The notes beneath the pieces were generated by a model. The model did not search any database. It was not told where the DNA came from and saw only the letters and a program-made list of their open reading frames with translations. The position numbers and the translations under genes were made by a program. Below are positions 9,281 to 16,639 of a stretch of DNA of 64,000 bases, in pieces (positions within the stretch are counted from its first letter, which is position 1; every line of letters begins with the position of its first letter). Location of the stretch: the NCBI RefSeq assembly GCF_003172915.1, contig NZ_QGKU01000006.1, positions 1 to 64,000 of the forward strand. The letters run 5' to 3'. Origin of the DNA: Meridianimarinicoccus roseus. GTDB lineage: Bacteria > Pseudomonadota > Alphaproteobacteria > Rhodobacterales > Rhodobacteraceae.

Positions 9281-10468
9281 TTGAAACAGATATTGGCTGC
9301 GCTTCTGGCGGCGATGATCGGTGCCGTGTGGGCGGGTGGAGCGGTCGCGCTCGACGTTCGGGCGGCGGTGCTGCGCGTGGACTACCAGACCCTGCTACCG
9401 ATTTCGCGGTACGATTTGATACCGGAAGATCTGGGCTTCGCGGGCGCGTCGGTGGGCGACAGTGACAACGCGACCACCGGTTCGTTTCTTGGTCACACCT
9501 ACGAGACGCGGACCGTTGCCACCGACCCTGACGGAGCCGAGGCGGCGATGCGGTCTTTGCTGGACGAGGGGATCAGGCTGTTCGTCGTCCTTGCCCGCAG
9601 TGCCGAGTTGGCAAGCCTTTCGGATCTGGCGGCGCGGCAAGGGGCACTGGTGATCAACGCACAGTCGCCCGACGTGGCGCTGCGCAGCGACGCGTGCCGG
9701 GCGAACCTGCTTCATGTCGCGCCGTCCAGCTACATGCTGGCGGACGCAGTGGCACAGTTCGCGATCTGGAAAAAATGGGATCGCTGGTTCCTCGTGTCCG
9801 GGTCCAACGTGGAAGACACCGCGCTGGCTGACGCCTATCGCCGCGCGGCGCGCAAATTCGGCGCGCGCATCGTCGAAGAACGGGTGTTCGTGGATACTGG
9901 TGGCTCGCGCCGCACGGACTCCGGCCATGTCTTGGTGCAGCGGCAATTGCCGACCTTCATGCAGGGCGCGCGGGAACATGACGTCGTGATCGCAGCGGAC
10001 GGGACTGACTATTTCGGCCGTTATCTGACCTATCATCTTTGGACGCCGCGCCCCGTCATGGGGTCGGCCGGGCTTGAACCGACATCTTTTCACGCTGCGC
10101 ACGAGGCCTGGGGCGCGACCCAGTTCCAGACCCGGTTCGAAGAACTGACCGGCCGCTATGCCCGCCCGGAGGACTACAATACCTGGCTGGCCCTGCGGGT
10201 GATCGGCGAAGGGGTGACCCGTGCAAACACGGTCGATCCCGAGGAGCTGCGCGCCTACGCGCTGTCCGACGCATTCGAACTGGCCGCCTTTAAGGGCCAA
10301 AAGGTGACCTTCCGCGACTGGAACGGTCAGCTGCGCCAGCCCGTGCTGCTGTATGACGGGTCGATAACGGTCAGTGTCAGCCCGCAGGACGGCTTCCTGC
10401 ACCAGTTCTCGCCGCTCGACACGCTGGGGCTGGACCGCCCCGAAACCGAATGCACCGCTTTCAACTGA
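9281..10468 (+). CDS. lutA: Lut/Ped-type ABC transporter substrate-binding protein (PQQ-dehydrogenase system)
   Basis: 395-aa periplasmic binding protein of the branched-chain-amino-acid (family 6) fold, in the subfamily found with PQQ alcohol dehydrogenases. Homologues (LutA of Methylorubrum, PedB of Pseudomonas) belong to transporters needed for growth on lanthanides, so the likely cargo is a lanthanide or its complex. Signal peptide at 1-24. The start codon is TTG at 9281, favoured by GGAGGA six nt upstream; the next ATG (9314) would destroy the signal peptide. It heads the plus-strand transport operon. Confidence 0.85.
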   Translation: MKQILAALLAAMIGAVWAGGAVALDVRAAVLRVDYQTLLPISRYDLIPEDLGFAGASVGDSDNATTGSFLGHTYETRTVATDPDGAEAAMRSLLDEGIRLFVVLARSAELASLSDLAARQGALVINAQSPDVALRSDACRANLLHVAPSSYMLADAVAQFAIWKKWDRWFLVSGSNVEDTALADAYRRAARKFGARIVEERVFVDTGGSRRTDSGHVLVQRQLPTFMQGAREHDVVIAADGTDYFGRYLTYHLWTPRPVMGSAGLEPTSFHAAHEAWGATQFQTRFEELTGRYARPEDYNTWLALRVIGEGVTRANTVDPEELRAYALSDAFELAAFKGQKVTFRDWNGQLRQPVLLYDGSITVSVSPQDGFLHQFSPLDTLGLDRPETECTAFN

Positions 10469-10478
10469 GGAACTAGCC

Positions 10479-11483
10479 ATGACGCAACACACGTTCTCTT
10501 CCTTGCTGGCCGGTCTTGTAGTCGGTGTCCTGACACCTTTCGTGGCTGCGGCTCCTGCCCTTGCCGGCAAGGCCTTCGTATCCAATGAGCGGGGCAACAC
10601 GATCACCGTTCTCGATACGGAAACGTGGGAGGTGCTGGACGAGTTCTTCGGCGGCAACCGTCCGCGCGGCATCACGATAAGCCCAGACGGAACAAAGCTT
10701 TATGTCTGTGCGTCCGACGACAACCTCGTGCGCGTGTTCGATACTACCACCTATGAAGAGCTTGAAAGCCTGCCCTCCGGACCCGACCCTGAGTTGTTCA
10801 TCATCGAACCATCGGGCAAGCGGCTTTACATCGCGAACGAGGACGACAACCTCGTCACCGTGACCGACACCGAAACCCGCACGATCCTTGCCGAGGTTCC
10901 GGTCGGCGTTGAACCCGAGGGGATGGGCATGAGCCCCGACGCCAAGTGGGTGGTCAACACGTCCGAAACCACCAACATGGCGCACTTCATCTCGACCGAG
11001 GACTACAAGATCAAGCACAACGTGCTGGTCGATCAGCGCCCGCGCTACGCACAGTACACAGCTGACGGAACCCGGCTCTTCGTGTCGTCTGAGATCGGGG
11101 GGACGGTGTCGGTCATGGACATCGCCGAGGATGGCACCCCGACGTTGATCAAGAAGATCGGTTTCGAAGTGCCGGGCGTCCTTCCGGAATGGCTTCAGCC
11201 GGTGGGCGTGAAGGTGACCGAAGACGGCAGCCGCGTGTTTGTGGCACTCGGACCGGCCAACCGCGTTGCGGTAGTGGACGGCGAAACGCTGGAGGTGCTC
11301 GACTACATCATCGTCGGGCAGCGGGTCTGGCAACTCGCCTTCACACCCGGCGAGGAATACCTGCTGACGACCAACGGCAATTCCAACGACATCACCATCA
11401 TCGACGTGGCCAGTGAACGCGCCATCAAGTCGGTGCAGGTCGGCCAGCAGCCCTGGGGCGTGGTCGTTACACCGGACAGCTAA
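10479..11483 (+). CDS. PQQ-dependent catabolism-associated YVTN beta-propeller protein
   Basis: 334-aa exported propeller with repeated 'NTITVLDTETWEVLDEFxxGxxPRGI' type blades (about 33-75, 76-118, 119-160, 280-330). Signal peptide at 1-29 (ending ALA). Start ATG at 10479, 10 nt after the binding protein; a longer in-frame reading begins inside that gene and was rejected. Homologues sit between the binding protein and ATPase of Lut/Ped transporters. Different enough from the propeller at 7164 to be a separate component. Confidence 0.86.
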   Translation: MTQHTFSSLLAGLVVGVLTPFVAAAPALAGKAFVSNERGNTITVLDTETWEVLDEFFGGNRPRGITISPDGTKLYVCASDDNLVRVFDTTTYEELESLPSGPDPELFIIEPSGKRLYIANEDDNLVTVTDTETRTILAEVPVGVEPEGMGMSPDAKWVVNTSETTNMAHFISTEDYKIKHNVLVDQRPRYAQYTADGTRLFVSSEIGGTVSVMDIAEDGTPTLIKKIGFEVPGVLPEWLQPVGVKVTEDGSRVFVALGPANRVAVVDGETLEVLDYIIVGQRVWQLAFTPGEEYLLTTNGNSNDITIIDVASERAIKSVQVGQQPWGVVVTPDS

Positions 11484-11504
11484 GACCTCATAAGGAGAGA
11501 AGAC

Positions 11505-11945
11505 ATGAAATCACCGTTTCTTGCCGTGGCGCTGACATGCGGTCTTGCCGTTCCGGCCATTGCCGCACCGCTTTGCGACGACCTGGGCTTCGCGGGGCTT
11601 CTCGCGGCATGCAACCGCGGCGATCCGATCGAGGTAACGCTGGCATCCGGCAAGCCTCTGGGCGAAGACGTGACGCTGCAATCAGGCGCCTACTACAAGA
11701 TGAACATCACCGCGGACGGCTCCGCCGAACTCGCGCTTGTCGGACCGGAGTTTTTTCGGGCCATCTGGATGAACGAGATCGTCATCAACAAGATCGAAAT
11801 TCGACCGATGGCTATCGACTCGCTGGAATTCGACGACGCGGGAACGGCCGAGCTTTCGTTCATTGCGATCAAGCCGGGCACGCACGTTCTTCGGATTCCC
11901 GGCTCGACCGGCGAAACGCAGCAGATCAAGATTTCAATCCAGTGA
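11505..11945 (+). CDS. Small secreted protein of unknown function in lut-like operon
   Basis: 146 aa; signal peptide at 1-20 (ending IAA), mature part about 14 kDa. Two cysteines close to the mature N terminus (CDD...AACN, residues 24 and 36) could form a disulfide. The rest is predicted all-beta ('GAYYKMNITADGSAELALVG', 'GTAELSFIAIKPGTHVLRI'), with a C-terminal edge resembling cupredoxin-like folds but without the Cys/His copper ligands. Good site AAGGAGAG ahead of the ATG. I do not recognise a named family. Location suggests a periplasmic role in metal or cofactor delivery to XoxF. Confidence 0.75.
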   Translation: MKSPFLAVALTCGLAVPAIAAPLCDDLGFAGLLAACNRGDPIEVTLASGKPLGEDVTLQSGAYYKMNITADGSAELALVGPEFFRAIWMNEIVINKIEIRPMAIDSLEFDDAGTAELSFIAIKPGTHVLRIPGSTGETQQIKISIQ

Positions 11946-11965
11946 CATCTAAAAGGGAAGACCAG

Positions 11966-12217
11966 ATGAAACGACTTGCAACCGCGTGCGCGGCGCTCTT
12001 GATCGCGGCACCCGCCATGGCGCAGGACATCGCGCAGGAAACCGTCGACCAGATCATGTCTATGCTGACAGACATGAATTGCCAGATGGCTCCCGATGAC
12101 ATCGAACTCGAGGATGACGGCGGATACGAACTGGACGACGTGATTTGCGAGGGCGGCAACCAGTTCGACATTACCCTCGATGCCGACCTGAACGAAACCG
12201 GCCGCCGGGCCGAATAG
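11966..12217 (+). CDS. Small acidic PepSY-like periplasmic protein, candidate metal binder
   Basis: 83 aa: signal peptide at 1-19 (ending AMA) and a 64-residue mature domain with 19 Asp/Glu and only two Arg. The helix-then-strands layout ending 'FDITLDADLNETGRR' is the PepSY pattern. Acidic stretches are IELEDDGGYELDD and the DADLNE turn; two cysteines may pair. A PepSY protein of another methylotroph (lanpepsy) binds lanthanides, so this one, placed within a lanthanide-type transport operon, is a candidate buffer or chaperone. Starts 21 nt after the preceding gene. Binding is inference. Confidence 0.78.
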   Translation: MKRLATACAALLIAAPAMAQDIAQETVDQIMSMLTDMNCQMAPDDIELEDDGGYELDDVICEGGNQFDITLDADLNETGRRAE

Positions 12218-12331
12218 CTCTATACTTAGCTCTGCATGGGGACTGCCGCGCGGGAGAACCCCTGCGCAGATCCCTAGTCGCGGGCGGCGCCGATGCGCTT
12301 GCCCGCAACGACATTTGAACGGGAGACCACC

Positions 12332-13309
12332 ATGTTCGACGTCATCGCCCGCCCTGCCGCAGCCGCCCTGCTGGCACTGTTCCTCGTGTTGCCTGCCGCG
12401 GCACAGGACCTGCCGGTGATCCGTGCGGCGGTCCTCAAGATCGGCACGGTCAACTGGGAATTGTCCACCATTGCCGAGAACGGATTTGATACGGGACATG
12501 GGTTCCGGCTCGAGGTCGTGCCCTATGCCGACAACGGCGCGACACGGGTCGCGGTAGAAGGAGGCGAGGCTGACATGGCCGTCGCGGACTGGATCTGGGT
12601 CGCCCGGCAGCGCGCGGCAGGCAAAGACTACGTCTTCGTGCCTTATAGCCGCGCCGTGGGCGGGCTGGTTGCGCCCGCGGACAGCGGCGCAAAAAGCCTG
12701 AAAGATCTGGCCGGAGGAAAGATCGGTATAGCGGGCGGACCTCTGGACAAGTCGTGGCTGATCCTGCGCGCCTATGCGCAACAGGAATACGGAATGGACC
12801 TGCAGGCCGAAACCGAACAGGTCTTCGGTGCGCCGCCGCTGATCTTCAAGACGGCCCTTGGCGGCGATCTGGATGGGGCGATCAACTTCTGGCACTTTCT
12901 GGCGAAAATGAAAGCCGCGGGCATGACCGAGGTGATCTCGGTTGAAGATGCGGGCATGGCGCTTGGCCTCGATACGGACACGCCGCTGCTGGGCTACTAC
13001 CTGAAGGAAAGCTTCCTTGACGCGCATCCCGGGCTCGCGCAGGCGCTGTACGCCGCCAGCCGCGATGCCAAGGACCTTCTTGCAACGGACCCCGCCGCCT
13101 GGGATGCGATCCGCCCACAGATGAATGCCGGTTCGGACGCTCAGTTCGATCAACTCAAGGCGGACTGGTTGGCCGGCACGCCCAACCGCGGTCCCGTCGA
13201 CATCGACGGTGCCACCCGAATGTTGGAACTGATGAACACACTTGGCGGGGCGGACCTGGTGGGCGAAGCGACATCGGTGCCGGCGGGTCTGTTCGCCGAC
13301 GTGGAATGA
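12332..13309 (+). CDS. NitT/TauT-type ABC transporter substrate-binding protein
   Basis: 325-aa periplasmic binding protein of the NMT1/SsuA-like fold. Signal peptide at 1-21 (ending AAA of LPAAA). The early segment 'GATRVAVEGGEADMAVADWIW' is the family's ligand-loop region. ATG at 12332 follows GGGAGA; an in-frame ATG at 12293 lacks both site and signal peptide. Followed by its own permease and ATPase (13 nt, then ATGA overlap). The cargo is unknown; insertion in the middle of a lut-like operon suggests a small molecule connected with PQQ dehydrogenase function, such as a metal chelate or cofactor precursor. Confidence 0.82.
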   Translation: MFDVIARPAAAALLALFLVLPAAAQDLPVIRAAVLKIGTVNWELSTIAENGFDTGHGFRLEVVPYADNGATRVAVEGGEADMAVADWIWVARQRAAGKDYVFVPYSRAVGGLVAPADSGAKSLKDLAGGKIGIAGGPLDKSWLILRAYAQQEYGMDLQAETEQVFGAPPLIFKTALGGDLDGAINFWHFLAKMKAAGMTEVISVEDAGMALGLDTDTPLLGYYLKESFLDAHPGLAQALYAASRDAKDLLATDPAAWDAIRPQMNAGSDAQFDQLKADWLAGTPNRGPVDIDGATRMLELMNTLGGADLVGEATSVPAGLFADVE

Positions 13310-13322
13310 AGCGGAGGCACCG

Positions 13323-14090
13323 ATGACGCAGGCGGCGGCGGGTATGGCTCCAGCCAAGGTGACGGCGCTTTCGCTGCTTTCGCTGCTGGGGCTTTGGGTC
13401 GTCGCGGCGGCGCTGAGTGCGGATCCTCAGGTGTTGCCGCAACCTTGGCAGCTTGTCCCGCCGTTCGCGCGCGAGCTTGCATCGGGCACGCTGCCCTATC
13501 ACCTGGGCGCGACGCTGATGCGCGTGATCTGGGCGTTCACTCTGGCAATGGGCATCGGGCTGGCGCTCGGGTTGGCGATGGGCCGGTCCGAGCGGCTGAA
13601 CCGCTGGCTTGACCCGTGGCTCGTGATCTTCCTGAACCTGCCCGCTCTTGTGCTGATCGTTTTGTGCTACCTCTGGATCGGACTGAACGAGACTGCCGCG
13701 ATCCTGGCGGTGACGCTTAACAAGATCCCCAATGTGGCGACGGTGATCCGCGAAGGCGCGCGGGCGCTCTCGCCGGACCTTGACGCAATGGCTCATGTCT
13801 ATCGGCTGTCGCCAGCTGCGCGTCTGCGCCACGTGGTGCTGCCGCAACTTGCCCCCTTCGTGGCCGGCGCAGCGCGGTCGGGCGTTGCCGTCATCTGGAA
13901 GATCGTGCTGGTGGTGGAGTTCCTCGGGCGCTCAAACGGTGTCGGCTTCCAGATCCACTTGTATTTCCAGTTGTTCGACGTGGCGATGGTGCTGGTCTAC
14001 GCGCTGTCCTTCATAGCTGTCATGCTCGCGGTGGAATGGCTGCTGCTGCAACCCTGGGAACGCCGCGTGCGGCGCTGGAGGACCGCATGA
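13323..14090 (+). CDS. NitT/TauT-type ABC transporter permease
   Basis: 255-aa integral membrane protein with about six transmembrane helices and the binding-protein-dependent loop 'EGARALSPDLDAMAHVYRLS' that contacts the ATPase. Partner of the binding protein at 12332 and the ATPase at 14087, with which it shares an ATGA overlap. Start ATG at 13323 follows GGAGG; the reading frame open further upstream runs inside the previous gene. Confidence 0.9.
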   Translation: MTQAAAGMAPAKVTALSLLSLLGLWVVAAALSADPQVLPQPWQLVPPFARELASGTLPYHLGATLMRVIWAFTLAMGIGLALGLAMGRSERLNRWLDPWLVIFLNLPALVLIVLCYLWIGLNETAAILAVTLNKIPNVATVIREGARALSPDLDAMAHVYRLSPAARLRHVVLPQLAPFVAGAARSGVAVIWKIVLVVEFLGRSNGVGFQIHLYFQLFDVAMVLVYALSFIAVMLAVEWLLLQPWERRVRRWRTA

Positions 14091-14683
14091 TCGAGGTGCG
14101 GATCACGGGCAAGCGGTTCGGCGACCGCCATGTGCTTGGCCCGGTCCGCTTCGATGTCGCGGCGGGCGAGACGGTTGCGCTGCTGGGGCCCTCCGGGATC
14201 GGCAAGTCCACACTGCTGCGGATCGTTGCCGGGATCGACGCCGATTTCGATGGTTTCGTCAGCCATGCCGACCCGCTGGCGATCGTTTTCCAGGAACCCA
14301 CATTGCTGCCGTGGCGCAGCGCGCTCGACAACCTGTGCATTCCGCATCCCGCGCTTTGCCGATCGGCCGGCATCGCGGCGCTGGACAAGGTCGGGCTGGA
14401 AGGGCGCGGGGATGCGTTTCCCGGGCAGTTGTCGCTGGGCCAGCAGCGGCGGCTTGCGCTGGCGCGCGCCTTCGCGGGAAACCCGGCCGTCCTGGTGATG
14501 GACGAGCCTTTCGTTTCGCTGGATGCGGCCCTGACGGCGCAGATGCTCGCGCTGACCGAAGCTCTGATTGCCGAAGCGCGGCCCGCTACACTGTTCGTCA
14601 CCCATGCCCGCCCCGAAGCGGAGCGACTGGCCGACCGCATCCTCGAATTGCATGGCACGCCGGCAGAGCTGGTGGCGCCGTGA
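14087..14683 (+). CDS. NitT/TauT-type ABC transporter ATP-binding protein
   Basis: 198-aa ATPase, short for the family (usually 240-270) because it stops soon after the H-loop. Walker A GPSGIGKST, Q-loop VFQEPTLLPW, signature LSLGQQRR, Walker B VLVMDEPFVSLD, and the switch histidine in FVTHARPEAERLADRI are all present, so it should be active. Start at the ATGA junction (14087) rather than the in-frame ATG at 14036 inside the permease gene. Confidence 0.9.
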   Translation: MIEVRITGKRFGDRHVLGPVRFDVAAGETVALLGPSGIGKSTLLRIVAGIDADFDGFVSHADPLAIVFQEPTLLPWRSALDNLCIPHPALCRSAGIAALDKVGLEGRGDAFPGQLSLGQQRRLALARAFAGNPAVLVMDEPFVSLDAALTAQMLALTEALIAEARPATLFVTHARPEAERLADRILELHGTPAELVAP

Positions 14684-14771
14684 CAGGGCCCGGACGCAGC
14701 CCCTTGCGCCGCTCGGCGCGGCCCGCCATCCTGACCTTCCGCCGGGGCGCGGGCACAGCGAGGCGTGCGGC

Positions 14772-15491
14772 ATGACGGACGGACTTTCGGTCAGGGACCT
14801 GGCCTTCAGCTACGGCAGCAAGGATGCGCTGAAGGGCGTATCGTTCGATCTGCCACGGGGACGGTTCTGCGCGCTGCTGGGGCCGAACGGCGCGGGCAAG
14901 TCGACGTTGGTGTCGCTGCTTACGCGGCTGCTTGTCTCGCCAGGTGGTGAGATCAGTATCGCCGGGCAGGACCTGCGGCGGACGCCCGGCCGGGCGCTGG
15001 CGCGGCTCGGTGTGGTGTTCCAGCAGCCGACGCTCGATCTCGATCTGACCGTCCGGCAGAACCTTTCCTATTTCGCGGCTTTGCACGGGCTACCCCGAAA
15101 TGGCCTGCCCGCCCGGATCGAGGCCGCGTTGCGTCGGCTCGATATGGCCGAACGGGCTGACGAGAAGGTGAGGGCGTTGAACGGCGGGCACCGTCGCCGC
15201 ACCGAACTTGCGCGCGCCCTGCTGCACGAACCACAGGTCTTGTTGCTGGATGAGCCGACTGTCGGGCTGGACGCTGCGTCACGAGCGGGGATCGTTGCAC
15301 ATGTGCACGACCTGGCGGAACAGGGTCTGTGCGTGCTTTGGACCACCCACCTGACCGACGAGGTGCGCGACACCGATCACCTTCTCGTGCTGCACCGGGG
15401 CGGCATCCTGGCCGAAGGCAGCACCGGCGACATCCGTGGTGAGCAGTCCCTGTCAGACTGGTTCCTGCAAAAGACGGGGGGCAACGCATGA
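14772..15491 (+). CDS. lutE: Lut/Ped-type ABC transporter ATP-binding protein
   Basis: 239-aa ATPase of the PQQ-dehydrogenase-associated transporter. Walker A GPNGAGKST at 37-45, Walker B VLLLDEPTVGLD, switch histidine in LWTTHLTDEV. The signature motif reads LNGGHRRR instead of LSGGQ. Start ATG at 14772 fits the ATPase N terminus (LSVRDLAFSYGSKDAL); the 88 nt before it contain no recognisable gene. Overlaps the permease gene by ATGA. Works with the binding protein at 9281. Confidence 0.88.
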   Translation: MTDGLSVRDLAFSYGSKDALKGVSFDLPRGRFCALLGPNGAGKSTLVSLLTRLLVSPGGEISIAGQDLRRTPGRALARLGVVFQQPTLDLDLTVRQNLSYFAALHGLPRNGLPARIEAALRRLDMAERADEKVRALNGGHRRRTELARALLHEPQVLLLDEPTVGLDAASRAGIVAHVHDLAEQGLCVLWTTHLTDEVRDTDHLLVLHRGGILAEGSTGDIRGEQSLSDWFLQKTGGNA

Positions 15492-16279
15492 GCGCTTGGC
15501 TGAACGTGCTGCGCGCCATCGTCGGCCGCGAATTCCTGCGCTTCGTGCACCAGCGCGAACGCTTCCTGTCGGCGCTGGTGCGCCCGTTGGTGTGGCTGCT
15601 GATCTTCGCGGCGGGATTTCGTGCTGCGCTTGGCGTGTCGATAATCCCGCCCTACCAGACCTACATTACCTACGAGACCTACATCGTTCCCGGCCTATGC
15701 GCGATGATCCTGCTGTTCAACGGGATGCAAAGCTCTCTCAGCCTTGTCTACGACCGCGAGATGGGGTCGATGCGGCTGCTGCTGACCAGCCCGTTCCCGC
15801 GCTGGTGGCTGTTGCTGTGTCGTCTTCTGGGGTCGAGCGCGATTTCGGTGCTTCAGGTCTATGCATTTCTTGCCATCGCCGCGCTGTTCGACATCACCAT
15901 GCCGCTTATGGGCTATGTCGCGGCTGTGCCTGGCGTGTTCCTCGGTGGGATCATGCTGGGCGCGCTGGGACTGGTGCTGTCGAGCTTCATCAAGCAGCTG
16001 GAGAACTTCGCCGGGGTGATGAACTTCGTCATCTTCCCGATGTTCTTCCTGTCCTCGGCGCTCTACCCGCTGTGGAAAATGGCGGAAAGTTCGGAACTGC
16101 TGCACGACATCTGTGCGCTGAACCCTTTCACCTACGTGGTGGAACTGATCCGTTTCCTGCTCTACCTGCAGTTCAACGGTGTCGCGCTGTTGTGGGTTCT
16201 CGGTTCCACACTAGTCTTCGGGGCTGCCGCGCTTTGGGGGTATGACCCGTCGCGCGGACTGATGAAGCGCAAGTCGTAA
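15488..16279 (+). CDS. lutF: Lut/Ped-type ABC transporter permease (ABC-2 type)
   Basis: 263-aa ABC-2 type permease with six hydrophobic segments and an amphipathic N terminus; 'YDREMGSMRLLLTSPFPRW' is the conserved coupling helix of the family. Homologues are PedC and LutF. An ABC-2 permease combined with a periplasmic binding protein is unusual, since ABC-2 permeases usually export; direction of transport has been discussed for this family. Last gene of the operon. Confidence 0.88.
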   Translation: MSAWLNVLRAIVGREFLRFVHQRERFLSALVRPLVWLLIFAAGFRAALGVSIIPPYQTYITYETYIVPGLCAMILLFNGMQSSLSLVYDREMGSMRLLLTSPFPRWWLLLCRLLGSSAISVLQVYAFLAIAALFDITMPLMGYVAAVPGVFLGGIMLGALGLVLSSFIKQLENFAGVMNFVIFPMFFLSSALYPLWKMAESSELLHDICALNPFTYVVELIRFLLYLQFNGVALLWVLGSTLVFGAAALWGYDPSRGLMKRKS

Positions 16280-16294
16280 CGGCGCGGGCCGAGC

Positions 16295-16507
16295 TCAGGC
16301 CTCGTGTTCAGCGAAGGACACCACCCGGCATTTCCAACTCTTGATGGTCTGACCCGGATGCGTGTTGATCCATTTGGCAAGTTCCGGCTGTGCGCCCATC
16401 ATGCAGGTCATCGGCGTGATGTCGGTAAACAGGAGGCTGCGTTCGCGGCATGGCCCGTCGTCGGCGGCTGCGGTTGCAAGGCATGTGACAAAGAGAAGTT
16501 CGATCAT
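16295..16507 (-). CDS. Small secreted cysteine-containing protein, unknown
   Basis: 70 aa on the minus strand, converging on the permease gene. The N terminus (MIELLFVTCLATAAA) is a short signal peptide; the mature part has three cysteines (CRERSLLF, MTCMMG, WKCRVV) and the pattern 'LLFTDITPMTCMMGAQPELA'. I recall similar short proteins of unknown function in Rhodobacterales. ATG at 16507 chosen because the signal peptide starts there; an upstream ATG at 16549 adds a polar extension. Confidence 0.6.
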   Translation of the reverse strand: MIELLFVTCLATAAADDGPCRERSLLFTDITPMTCMMGAQPELAKWINTHPGQTIKSWKCRVVSFAEHEA

Positions 16508-16639
16508 TTTACTTGTCCGATCGGCTGCTTGAGGGAATGAAATGACCATACGGCATAGGAGTCAATTTCGGATAAACCATGCTGCAACGCAGCAAATAGG
16601 TCGTGAATACTGCCATTAGATCGAGCATTTTGAGGGCAT

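Noticed and set aside
11966-12217. Lanmodulin
   Set aside because: The acidic protein lacks the DxDxD EF-hand loops with proline that define lanmodulin; PepSY-like fits better.
14684-14771. Short gene between the two ABC ATPase genes
   Set aside because: The 88 nt contain only an Arg/Pro-rich continuation of other frames and no start with a ribosome binding site.
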